From assembly GCA_902491345.1 (NCBI GenBank), contig CABUHI010000049.1:1-5857 (forward strand): a DNA stretch of 5,857 bases, written 5' to 3'. This DNA comes from an uncultured Collinsella sp. GTDB lineage: Bacteria; Actinomycetota; Coriobacteriia; Coriobacteriales; Coriobacteriaceae. The notes under the pieces are model-generated. The model was not told the DNA's origin. It did no database searches and saw nothing but the letters and a program-made list of their open reading frames with translations. Shown here piece after piece: positions 1 through 5,857 of the stretch (position 1 is its first letter; the number at the start of each line of letters is the position of its first letter). Made by a program: the position numbers and the translations under genes.

Positions 1-78
1 GGCCAGTGCATGAAGGCGAGCCGCGGCAAGGGCAACCCGAAGCTCTTCAACGAGTTGCTGAGAACGTCGCTCTCGTAG
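1..78 (+). CDS. gatB: C-terminal end of Asp-tRNA(Asn)/Glu-tRNA(Gln) amidotransferase subunit B (partial)
   Basis: Reading frame 1 is open from the window edge and ends at TAG (76-78). It encodes the last 25 residues, GQCMKASRGKGNPKLFNELL followed by RTSLS. The pattern GQxMKAxxGKxNPxxxNxLL is the characteristic end of GatB, in its C-terminal YqeY-like helical tail domain that contacts tRNA. GatB belongs to the GatCAB complex, which phosphorylates and then amidates mischarged Glu-tRNA(Gln) or Asp-tRNA(Asn) in the cytoplasm. Only the tail is visible, so the catalytic kinase domain and upstream gatC/gatA cannot be checked. YqeY itself shares this C-terminal pattern, but GatB is the more usual owner. 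The gene is followed by two hairpins that probably end its transcript. Confidence 0.8.
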   Translation, partial: GQCMKASRGKGNPKLFNELLRTSLS

Positions 79-84
79 CTGCGA

Positions 85-227
85 GGCCGGGGAAGCCCCG
101 AGTCGCCGGGGTGTTTCCTCCAAATTTCAAACAGTCCTATGCAAGACGAAGGCCACATTTAGTGGCCTTCTTTGCATGCGGAACTCATTTGGAGCAAACA
201 CCCCGGCGACTCGGGGCTTCCCCGGCC
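85..227. repeat. Long nested inverted repeat (41-bp arms) in the gatB 3' region
   Basis: Arms 85-125 and 187-227 are reverse complements over 41 bases with one mismatch (C117 against C195). They are separated by a 61-base spacer that contains its own hairpin. The outer part of the arms is very GC-rich and the inner ends (GCTCCAAAT-like) are AT-richer. Each arm also folds locally: CGGGG-CTT-CCCCG at 212-224 and its mirror CGGGG-AAG-CCCCG at 88-100. An RNA could therefore form either two small hairpins or one giant stem. No transposase or clear target duplication flanks it. It may be a miniature mobile or REP-like element, or an elaborate terminator. The repeat is certain; its function is not. 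Confidence 0.9.
139..177 (+). terminator. Hairpin in the palindrome centre, probable gatB terminator
   Basis: A perfect 9-bp stem, GAAGGCCAC (148-156) with GTGGCCTTC (162-170), encloses the loop ATTTA and is followed by TTT at 171-173. An outer 6-bp extension, ATGCAA (139-144) with TTGCAT (172-177), can close the base. The stem and short T run suit a modest intrinsic terminator for gatB, whose stop lies about 70 bases upstream. The T tract is short, so termination may be partial. Confidence 0.6.
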
Positions 228-273
228 AGACGACTCGGCCGTTCGGGTCAGGTGGGCTGATGGGAAAGATGGT

Positions 274-304
274 GACGGAGGCGCAAAATGCGCCTCCGTC
301 TTTT
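274..304 (+). terminator. Strong rho-independent terminator
   Basis: A perfect 12-bp GC-rich stem, GACGGAGGCGCA (274-285) with TGCGCCTCCGTC (289-300), has the loop AAA and is followed directly by TTTT (301-304). The T run lies on the + strand only, so it acts on rightward transcription. It probably finishes the gatB transcript, or a short RNA starting after the long palindrome, and insulates the ATPase gene. No coding region lies between position 78 and this hairpin. Confidence 0.88.
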
Positions 305-336
305 GAATGTGATGAAAGTGTGGCGAAATGAGCTTA

Positions 337-411
337 AAACTTCCGTAAATGTGATAAATGTCACGTTTTACCTAGGGTAAAATGTGGGAAATATCACGTT
401 TACGGAAGTTT
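337..411. promoter_or_regulatory. Multi-dyad operator-like region upstream of the ATPase gene
   Basis: Arms 337-356 and 392-411 form a 20-base inverted repeat with one T/G difference (T350 against G398), carrying ACTTCCGTAAA and its mirror TTTACGGAAGT. Inside lies a second dyad, ACGTTTTACC (363-372) with GGTAAAATGT (376-385), which has one mismatch. A third, GTGA-N6-TCAC, is at 351-364. The unit TCACGTTT(T)AC thus occurs three times: + at 361 and 394, and inverted at 345-354. Repeated half-sites ending about 20 bases before the start codon suggest operators for a repressor, possibly autoregulatory. TAAAAT at 378-383 could be a -10 box, but I see no good -35 box. Confidence 0.6.
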
Positions 412-430
412 CTTTGCGGGAGGTTCGGCC

Positions 431-1795
431 ATGCAGCGAGATATCATTGCCAAGCTTAACGCTTGGAAAGCGTCAGAATATCGTAAGCCGCTTATCCTTA
501 AGGGGGCGCGCCAGGTTGGAAAGACGTGGGCGCTTAAGGAGTTCGGCCGAACCTCGTACATCAATTATGTGTATCTGACGCTCGAGGAGCCGTCGCCTGG
601 GGTACAGAGCGAGTACGCTCAGTTTTTCGAAGGTACGCGCGATCCTCGACGGATCATCTCAAATCTTTCCCTGGCACTTGGACAGCCTATCGATCCTGGC
701 GAGACGCTGCTTATTATTGATGAGATCCAGGATTGTCCTTCTGCAGTCGGTGCCCTTAAATACTTCTGTGACGAGGCCCCCGAGTATCACGTCGCATGCG
801 CAGGGTCTTTGTTGGGCGTTCGCTTGTCCCGTGAGACCAGCGCTTTTCCGGTGGGAAAGGTCGAGTTCATGGAGATGCGCCCCATGAGCTTTTCCGAGTT
901 TCTGAAAGCCGAGGGCGCTGCAAACTACGACGAATACCTTGGCGGCCTGGATCAGATCGAGACAGTGCCCGATTTCTTCCATGTCCGTCTCGTCGAGCAT
1001 CTTCGTCGTTATTTTGCATGCGGCGGCATGCCAGAGGCTCTTGGCCGGTGGGCGGAGACGGGCGATATCGTTCAGGTCGATAAGGTGTTGTCTGATCTCT
1101 TGGATTCCTACGAGCGCGATTTTGCCAAGCATGGTGGCCGTGCGCAGTTCGCCAAGCTTTCGCAAATATGGAACTCGATTCCAGCTCAGTTGGCGCGCGA
1201 GAACAAAAAGTTCGTTTGGGGTGCGGTGCGCGAGGGGGCTCGTGCTCGAGAATACGAGGATGCTCTGGAATGGCTTGCCGATGCTGGGCTCATCACGGCG
1301 GTTCGCCTTAATGCTGCCGGTGGTGTGCCGCTCTCTGCGTACGATGACCTCAAGGCATTTAAAGTCTACTGTCTTGATGTCGGCTTGCTGCGCCGCATGG
1401 CAAGGCTGGATGCGTCCGCTTTTGCCATCTCGGATGCGCTATTTTCGGAGTTCAAAGGTTCTTTCGCCGAGAACTATGTGCTTCAGGCATTACTTTCACA
1501 GTTAGATGCTGCTCCGCGTTATTGGACAAACGAGAAGCCGAAGCACGAAGTCGATTTTTTGATTCAAGTCGGAAACGAAATCGTTCCCGTCGAGGTCAAA
1601 TCGGGAGAGGTCGTTCATTCCAAGAGCCTTAAGTACTATGCCGACAAGCATGCGGAGACGACTCCATTGAGGGTCCGCTACTCACTTAAGAACCTAAAGC
1701 TCGACGACGGGGTGCTCAACATTCCGTTGTATTTGGCTGATCGATCTGTCCCTCTTATCAAAAAGGCGCTTGATTGTGCGCATCTTGACGTTTAG
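431..1795 (+). CDS. AAA_14/DUF4143-type ATPase (454 aa)
   Basis: This predicted cytoplasmic ATPase has a P-loop GARQVGKT at residues 25-32, a Walker B motif LLIIDE at 93-98 followed by IQ, and a sensor-like ACAGSLLG at 122-129. That layout is typical of the AAA_14 domain. A helical middle region follows. The C-terminal DUF4143 part contains HEVDFL (372-377) and VPVEVKSG (385-392), so D375, E388 and K390 match a PD-(D/E)XK nuclease-like core. Length is normal for the family, and all key residues are present. The ATG is well placed, 7 bases after GGGAGG (418-423). There are no membrane segments. Biological role is unknown: relatives are often multi-copy, sporadically distributed accessory genes, and DNA-related or defence roles are only guesses. 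It stands alone between a strong terminator and a convergent regulator, and its codon use looks less GC-biased than the ABC genes downstream, which hints at acquisition. The upstream dyads suggest tight regulation. Confidence 0.92.
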   Translation: MQRDIIAKLNAWKASEYRKPLILKGARQVGKTWALKEFGRTSYINYVYLTLEEPSPGVQSEYAQFFEGTRDPRRIISNLSLALGQPIDPGETLLIIDEIQDCPSAVGALKYFCDEAPEYHVACAGSLLGVRLSRETSAFPVGKVEFMEMRPMSFSEFLKAEGAANYDEYLGGLDQIETVPDFFHVRLVEHLRRYFACGGMPEALGRWAETGDIVQVDKVLSDLLDSYERDFAKHGGRAQFAKLSQIWNSIPAQLARENKKFVWGAVREGARAREYEDALEWLADAGLITAVRLNAAGGVPLSAYDDLKAFKVYCLDVGLLRRMARLDASAFAISDALFSEFKGSFAENYVLQALLSQLDAAPRYWTNEKPKHEVDFLIQVGNEIVPVEVKSGEVVHSKSLKYYADKHAETTPLRVRYSLKNLKLDDGVLNIPLYLADRSVPLIKKALDCAHLDV

Positions 1796-1859
1796 ATCCT
1801 GGGTGAGCTGACGGGCGGCGGCTAATTAATCGCTCCGTTACGGCCAGGGAGCTTGGGCC

Positions 1860-2864
1860 TTAGCGATGCTTGCTTCGCCAAGCGGTGGGGGTGGTGCCGG
1901 TGTATTGTTTGAAGGCTTGGGCGAAGGCGGCTTGCTGAGGGTAGTCGAGCCGCTCTGCTACCTGCGCTATCGTGAGCCCGCTATCGGCCAAAAGGTCCTG
2001 TGCTCGCTCCATACGGCGTCTGCGAATGTAGGCGCCCATCGACTCGCCAGTTTGGGCCTTAAAGGTGGCGCATAGTTTGGAGCGGCTTGTGTAGAGCCTC
2101 TCGGCCACCTCGTTGATACCCACACGTCTGCCTTTGTCGAGCGCGCGCTCAATCATTGCCGTTGCTTCTTCGGCAATGGTTATGCTGACGCGTGTGTCTG
2201 CCGCCTGCCGCGCCTGCTTGTGGGCCGCGCGCGAACAGGCGAGCTCCGCGACCATGGTCTCCACGATGCCCTGCATATAGACGTGTCCGCCTACGGTGCG
2301 AGCGCGGTCCTCGTTAATCCGGCGCAGCGTGTGGCAGATGGCAGACGTCGCTTCCTCGTGCCATGGCTCGGCAAACGCCTCAAAGATTCCCGCGAACTCG
2401 GTGGGATAGCGGTGCTCCAGTTCGTCAAAATATTCAGGCAAAAAGAGCACCGAGCGCGAGTGATAGAGCTCCCCCGCAAACAGCGGGCTTAATTCCTCGC
2501 CACAGTTATCTTGGATAAAGCTGCAAACGGCATTGTTTGGCCACGGTCCATGCAATGGTTTGAGGTTCGCGGGCGTTATGCCAGCCTCGGGCATGCATGT
2601 AAGTGTGGGCGCGCTGACCTCGCTCACGCAGGCATATGGCTCGGGTGCGTATTCGGTCAGGTACATATCGTGCGTCGGGGTGATGAAATGCTCCATGACG
2701 ATGCAGGCAGGGGAGAGGGGCATGATCCATGCGCGTCCGTGCGCCCGATCGTTTGCCACCTCGCCGGTAAAGACAGCGCCCTTGCCGGAAAGCTCCAGGC
2801 CAAACTGCTCAAACTGTGGTGCGTAGAGCTCGGTTATGTCGGTCGCTGCCCGCCGTATTTGCAA
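1860..2864 (-). CDS. AraC-family transcriptional regulator (334 aa)
   Basis: This is a DNA-binding regulator. The C-terminal AraC/XylS domain (about 228-334) has two helix-turn-helix units: the first around INEVAERLYTSRSKLCATFK (250-269), the second IAQVAERLDYPQQAAFAQAF (299-318), followed by the family pattern YTGTTPTAWR. The N-terminal 200 or so residues, presumably ligand-sensing or dimerising, show no cupin or other motif I can name. The start is TTG (2862-2864 on the minus strand), preceded by AGGAAAGG a few bases upstream; the in-frame codons back to the upstream TGA offer no ATG or GTG. It is divergent from the ABC pair and separated from it by 114 bases, the usual layout for a local activator or repressor. 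By analogy with YbtA beside YbtP/YbtQ, it may respond to a metal-siderophore complex; that ligand is inferred. Confidence 0.9.
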   Translation of the reverse strand: MQIRRAATDITELYAPQFEQFGLELSGKGAVFTGEVANDRAHGRAWIMPLSPACIVMEHFITPTHDMYLTEYAPEPYACVSEVSAPTLTCMPEAGITPANLKPLHGPWPNNAVCSFIQDNCGEELSPLFAGELYHSRSVLFLPEYFDELEHRYPTEFAGIFEAFAEPWHEEATSAICHTLRRINEDRARTVGGHVYMQGIVETMVAELACSRAAHKQARQAADTRVSITIAEEATAMIERALDKGRRVGINEVAERLYTSRSKLCATFKAQTGESMGAYIRRRRMERAQDLLADSGLTIAQVAERLDYPQQAAFAQAFKQYTGTTPTAWRSKHR

Positions 2865-2911
2865 AAGCGTCCCTTTCCTTTGCAGAAACGTCCACGCCTG
2901 GCTTGATTGTG

Positions 2912-2921
2912 AGCCATGGCT
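2912..2921. promoter_or_regulatory. Palindrome AGCCATGGCT in the divergent intergenic region
   Basis: AGCCATGGCT is a perfect 10-bp palindrome, loosely flanked by TGTG on the left and CACA on the right with a 2-base offset. It lies just downstream of the predicted start point of the leftward regulator gene and upstream of the ABC genes, so a protein bound here could affect both directions. AraC proteins more often bind direct repeats, so another regulator or chance is possible. Confidence 0.35.
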
Positions 2922-2930
2922 AACACATCA

Positions 2931-2959
2931 ATGATAAGTTCATTACGGTTAACTCTCAA
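2931..2959 (-). promoter_or_regulatory. Sigma-70-like promoter of the AraC-family gene
   Basis: On the minus strand TTGAGA (2959-2954) and TATCAT (2936-2931) are separated by exactly 17 bases. This matches the housekeeping promoter layout with few mismatches. Transcription would start near 2924, giving a leader of about 60 bases before the TTG start. The rightward ABC operon lacks an equally good promoter: TTGTGA (2907-2912) with AATGAT (2930-2935) at 17 bases is weak, as expected for an activator-dependent promoter. The two would overlap, so the regulator could link both. Confidence 0.55.
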
Positions 2960-2965
2960 GCCGTT

Positions 2966-2973
2966 AGAAAGGA
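2966..2973 (+). promoter_or_regulatory. Ribosome binding site that sets the first ABC gene's start
   Basis: AGAAAGGA ends 5 bases before the ATG at 2979. The in-frame ATG at 2916, 21 codons further upstream, has no comparable purine-rich site, and its extra residues would be encoded by promoter/operator DNA. The 2979 start is therefore preferred. Confidence 0.75.
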
Positions 2974-2978
2974 ATCTC

Positions 2979-4805
2979 ATGGCAAAGGGATCAAAAAGGG
3001 AAGGTGGAGGCATCGGCGAGTTGCTCGCGTATGCCGGTGACCGTAAATTCCTAACGTATTTGGGCATGGCGCTCTCGGCGCTCTCGCAGCTGCTGAGCTT
3101 TGGCCCGTACGTGTGCATTTGGCTTGTCGCTCGCGACCTGATCGCCGTGGCGCCTAACTGGAGTGAAGCCACCGATATCGCGATGTATGGCTGGTGGGCC
3201 GTGGGTTTTGCCCTGGCAAGCATCGTAGTTTATTTCGTGGGGCTCATGTGTACGCACCTGTCTGCGTTTCGCTGCGCGTCCAATATCCGCAAGACTACGA
3301 GCGAGCACCTGCTTAAGCTGCCGCTTGGCTACTTTGACACGCACGCCACCGGTGAGCTGCGCCGTATTGTAGACGGATGCGCCGCCTCCACCGAGACCCT
3401 GCTCGCGCACATGCTGCCCGATATCGCCGGCGCCACTGCCATGGTCGCAGGCTTGCTCGTGCTGCTTTTCGCCCTCGATTGGCGCTTGGGGGCGGCATGC
3501 CTTATCTCGGTCGTCGTTTCGTTTGGCGCCATGGCCACCATGATGAGCGGCAAAGGCGGCGAGTTTATGAAGGCCTACATGGGAGCGCTGGTCAAGATGA
3601 ACAAGACCGGCACCGAATACGTACGCGGCATCCCCGTGGTCAAGGTGTTTCAGCAGACGGTCTACTCCTTTAAGGCCTTCCACGATGCGATCGCCGAATA
3701 CGCCGACATGGCACAAAACTATTCGGGCACGTTCTGCCGAGGTCCGCAGGTACTCAACCTTACCGCGCTCAATGGTCTTGTGGCATTCCTGTTGCCCGTG
3801 GCGTTGCTGTTGGCACCGGGTGAGACGGACTTCGCGCATTTTATGGTCAACTTCACGTTTTACGCGATATTTTCGGCCGTGGTGCCGACGGCCATGACCA
3901 AGCTCATGTTTGTGGGCGAGGCCTCTCAGATGAGTGCTGATTCGCTGGCTCGCATTCGAAGCGTCATGGATTCCAAGCAGCTCTCCGTGCCCGCCCAACC
4001 CAAGCACCCTGCCGGCGGCGACGTGCGATTTGAGGACGTGAGCTTTACGTACGAGGGTGCCGAAGCACCTGCTGTCAGCCATGTGAGTTTTAGCGTTTCC
4101 GCTGGTAGCACCCTCGCCCTGGTGGGTCCCTCGGGTGGCGGTAAGTCAACCTGCGCAAGCCTGATCCCGCGTTTTTGGGATGTTTCCTCGGGTCGAGTGC
4201 TCGTAGGCGGTGTGGACGTTCGCGATATGGACCCGCACGAGCTTATGGACCAGGTCGCCTTCGTGTTCCAGACCAACCAGCTGTTCCGGCAAACACTTGC
4301 CGATAACGTGCGCGCCTCCAAGCCTACGGCCACTGACGACGAAGTGCGTGCGGCCCTCTCCGCAGCTCAGTGCGACGACATTGTGGCCAAGCTCCCGCAG
4401 GGCATCAATACCATGCTCGGTGCCGGCGGAGCATATCTTTCGGGCGGCGAGGTCCAGCGCGTGGCCCTCGCCCGCGCGATCCTTAAAGACGCGCCTATCG
4501 TGGTGCTCGATGAGGCCACGGCGTTTGCCGATCCCGAGAACGAGGCGCTCATTCAGCGCGCCTTTAGCAAGCTGGCGGCGGGTCGCACGGTCATTATGAT
4601 TGCGCACCGGCTTTCGACCGTGGTGGGCGCAGACCAAATCGTGGTGCTCAACCAGGGCAGCGTGCAGGAGTCGGGTACCCATGCCGAGTTGCTGTCCCAA
4701 AATGGCCTGTATGCCAAGATGTGGGCCGAATACGAACAGGCCGCGAGCTGGAAAATCACTGCAGCGACCGCGGATGCCGCCGTCACGAAGGGAGGCGAGG
4801 CCTAA
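2979..4805 (+). CDS. ABC transporter, fused permease and ATPase, YbtP/IrtA-like (608 aa)
   Basis: This is a half-transporter in the cytoplasmic membrane with an exporter-type membrane domain of six predicted helices (about 26-48, 69-92, 147-166, 168-187, 262-279, 287-308), followed by an ATPase domain from about 348. Visible ATPase motifs are the A-loop Y358, Walker A GPSGGGKST (383-391), Q-loop Q431, signature LSGGE (487-491), Walker B IVVLD (507-511) with catalytic E512, and H-loop H543. All are intact. The signature ends in E rather than Q, and Walker B continues as EATAFADPENE, both familiar in the YbtP/YbtQ and IrtA/IrtB siderophore group. In that group an exporter fold works mainly as an importer of metal-siderophore complexes; the direction and substrate here are inferred. 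No extra N-terminal siderophore-reductase domain of the IrtA type is present. Its partner follows immediately at a TAAATG junction. A multidrug-type exporter is the main alternative. Confidence 0.9.
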   Translation: MAKGSKREGGGIGELLAYAGDRKFLTYLGMALSALSQLLSFGPYVCIWLVARDLIAVAPNWSEATDIAMYGWWAVGFALASIVVYFVGLMCTHLSAFRCASNIRKTTSEHLLKLPLGYFDTHATGELRRIVDGCAASTETLLAHMLPDIAGATAMVAGLLVLLFALDWRLGAACLISVVVSFGAMATMMSGKGGEFMKAYMGALVKMNKTGTEYVRGIPVVKVFQQTVYSFKAFHDAIAEYADMAQNYSGTFCRGPQVLNLTALNGLVAFLLPVALLLAPGETDFAHFMVNFTFYAIFSAVVPTAMTKLMFVGEASQMSADSLARIRSVMDSKQLSVPAQPKHPAGGDVRFEDVSFTYEGAEAPAVSHVSFSVSAGSTLALVGPSGGGKSTCASLIPRFWDVSSGRVLVGGVDVRDMDPHELMDQVAFVFQTNQLFRQTLADNVRASKPTATDDEVRAALSAAQCDDIVAKLPQGINTMLGAGGAYLSGGEVQRVALARAILKDAPIVVLDEATAFADPENEALIQRAFSKLAAGRTVIMIAHRLSTVVGADQIVVLNQGSVQESGTHAELLSQNGLYAKMWAEYEQAASWKITAATADAAVTKGGEA

Positions 4806-5857
4806 ATGTTCGCCTCATTCCAAAAGAAGTATTTCCTATCCGATAAAGGCGTCGCCGGCGTAAAACGCGGCATTTTCTGGACCACGCTCACCAATCTTAT
4901 TACCATGGCCGGCATGGGCTTTTTATTCCTGGTTATGGCCGGTTTTGTCGAACACCTCGCCAGCGGGGCTGACCTGCCGGATGCCCTGCCGATCGTGGGC
5001 GGCCTCCTGGTCTTTTTTGTGTTGCTCTTCGCTTCTAACTGGCAGCAGTATTACTACACCTACTGCATCTTTTACGAGGAGTGCGGCAAGCAGCGTATGG
5101 AGATTGCCGAGCGCTTGCGCAAACTGCCGCTGTCGTTTTTTGGCCGTCGTGATCTGGCCGATTTAACCGAGACCATCATGGGTGACGTCCAGGCCATGGA
5201 GCACGCCTACAGCCACGTGCTGGGAGAGCTTTGGGGTGCCATCATCGCAAGCGCCATTGTGTTCGTGGCGTCGCTGTTCTTTTGCTGGCAGCTGGCGATC
5301 GCGGCGTTTTGGAGCGTTCCCGTGGCCTTTGCCGTGCTGTATCTAACGCGCGGCCCCATGACTCCGGTGTTCGATCGCGTGCGCGCCGAGAAGGTCAAGG
5401 TTACCGAGGCGATTCAAGAGACGCTCGACTGCGTTCGCGAGATCCGCGCCACCAACCAAGAGGCCCATTATCTTGAGGGACTCAACGTTGTGATCGATGC
5501 CGAGGAGCGCGAGACCACCAAGGGCGAGCTCGCTAACGGGCTTTTGGTCAACTCCGCCTTTGCCATCCTGCGTCTGGGCATTGCCACTACGCTGGTCACG
5601 GGTGCTGCGATGGTCGCCTCCGGGCAGGTCGACTTTTTGGTGATGTTTGCCTTCCTGCTTATGGTGAGCCGTATCTATGCGCCGTTTGACCAGGCGTTAA
5701 TGTTAATGTCCGAGCTGTTCGTCGCCGAGTCGTCTGCCAAGCGCATGCGTTCCATCATGGAAGAGCCTGTGGCGCGGGGCAGCGAGAAATTTGAGCCCGC
5801 GGGCCACGATGTGGTGTTCGATCGCGTGGCATTTGGCTATGGTGCGGGCGAGGACGG
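4806..5857 (+). CDS. Second ABC transporter half, YbtQ/IrtB-like (partial, 3' end outside window)
   Basis: The frame opens with ATG directly after the TAA of the preceding gene and stays open for 350 codons to the window edge. It begins MFASFQKKYFLSDKGVAGVK. AAGGGAGG (4788-4795), inside the upstream gene, lies 10 bases before the ATG, so the two genes are almost certainly cotranscribed and probably translationally coupled. Hydrophobic helices are visible at about 25-50, 61-78, 143-160, 163-181, 248-270 and 275-292; a segment LPLSFFGRRDLADLTETIMG (107-126) sits at the usual first coupling-helix position. The ATPase domain has only begun: VVFDRVAFGYGAGED, with A-loop Y345. Walker A, signature and Walker B lie beyond the window. 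It would pair with the upstream protein as a heterodimer in the cytoplasmic membrane. Substrate unknown; a metal-siderophore complex is the family-based guess. Confidence 0.88.
   Translation, partial: MFASFQKKYFLSDKGVAGVKRGIFWTTLTNLITMAGMGFLFLVMAGFVEHLASGADLPDALPIVGGLLVFFVLLFASNWQQYYYTYCIFYEECGKQRMEIAERLRKLPLSFFGRRDLADLTETIMGDVQAMEHAYSHVLGELWGAIIASAIVFVASLFFCWQLAIAAFWSVPVAFAVLYLTRGPMTPVFDRVRAEKVKVTEAIQETLDCVREIRATNQEAHYLEGLNVVIDAEERETTKGELANGLLVNSAFAILRLGIATTLVTGAAMVASGQVDFLVMFAFLLMVSRIYAPFDQALMLMSELFVAESSAKRMRSIMEEPVARGSEKFEPAGHDVVFDRVAFGYGAGED

Noticed and set aside
6..260. An 84-codon + strand open frame across the palindrome.
   Set aside because: It overlaps the gatB tail in another frame and runs through both arms of the inverted repeat. 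Its protein looks like a translated structured RNA region and has no ribosome binding site.
659..1165. A 168-codon minus-strand open frame within the ATPase gene.
   Set aside because: It lies opposite the Walker B and middle regions of a gene with intact family motifs, and shows no motif or initiation signal of its own.
1796..1859. A possible bidirectional terminator between the convergent genes (GCTCC at 1832-1836 with GGAGC at 1848-1852).
   Set aside because: The stem is only 5 bp with an 11-base loop and there is no T tract on either strand.
2511..2906. A + strand open frame opposite the start of the AraC-family gene.
   Set aside because: It is antisense to the regulator and has no recognisable motif. 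Its repeated tail (PFPLQKRP-like) comes from the short GC-rich direct repeat in the leader.
2916..2978. A 21-residue longer start for the first ABC gene.
   Set aside because: The ATG at 2916 lies inside the AGCCATGGCT palindrome and promoter region with no good ribosome binding site, while the ATG at 2979 has AGAAAGGA at proper spacing.
3051..4082. A 343-codon minus-strand open frame opposite the first ABC gene.
   Set aside because: It is antisense to a clear membrane-domain coding region. The product is rich in His, Arg and Gly with no motif, as expected of an antisense shadow in GC-rich DNA.

Overview
The window looks like a chromosomal segment of a moderately high-GC Gram-positive actinobacterium of the Coriobacteriia, with Collinsella or a close relative as my best guess. 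This is inference from overall gene style and layout (a GatB tail, a DUF4143 ATPase, and an AraC regulator beside a YbtP/YbtQ-like ABC pair); no marker gene fixes the taxon.

Positions 1-430: the window opens on the last 25 codons of gatB, the aspartyl/glutamyl-tRNA amidotransferase subunit B. A structured intergenic region of about 350 bases follows. It holds a 41-bp near-perfect inverted repeat (arms 85-125 and 187-227) wrapped around a small terminator-like hairpin, then a second, very strong intrinsic terminator (274-304), then a stack of dyads (337-411) just upstream of the next gene.

Positions 431-1795 (+): one stand-alone ATPase of the AAA_14/DUF4143 type, with a P-loop at the N-terminus and a PD-(D/E)XK-like motif at the C-terminus. 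Its cellular role is not known. It runs convergently into the next gene with only 64 bases between them and no convincing terminator.

Positions 1860-5857: a divergent regulator/transporter locus. An AraC-family regulator is read leftward from a TTG start. Rightward, two half-size ABC proteins (each a membrane domain fused to an ATPase domain) are encoded back to back with a TAAATG junction; the second is cut off by the window end just inside its ATPase domain. The pair resembles the YbtP/YbtQ and IrtA/IrtB group, which has an exporter fold but mostly imports metal-siderophore complexes, and an AraC regulator next to them parallels YbtA. The simplest model is that the regulator senses a ligand, perhaps a metal chelate, and controls the heterodimeric transporter from the shared 114-base intergenic region. 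That region carries a good sigma-70-like promoter for the regulator and a perfect 10-bp palindrome. No siderophore biosynthesis gene is visible here.

I found no tRNA, rRNA, CRISPR array, transposase or riboswitch that I could support. The least explained parts are the nested palindrome after gatB and the repeated TCACGTTTAC-type sites before the ATPase gene.
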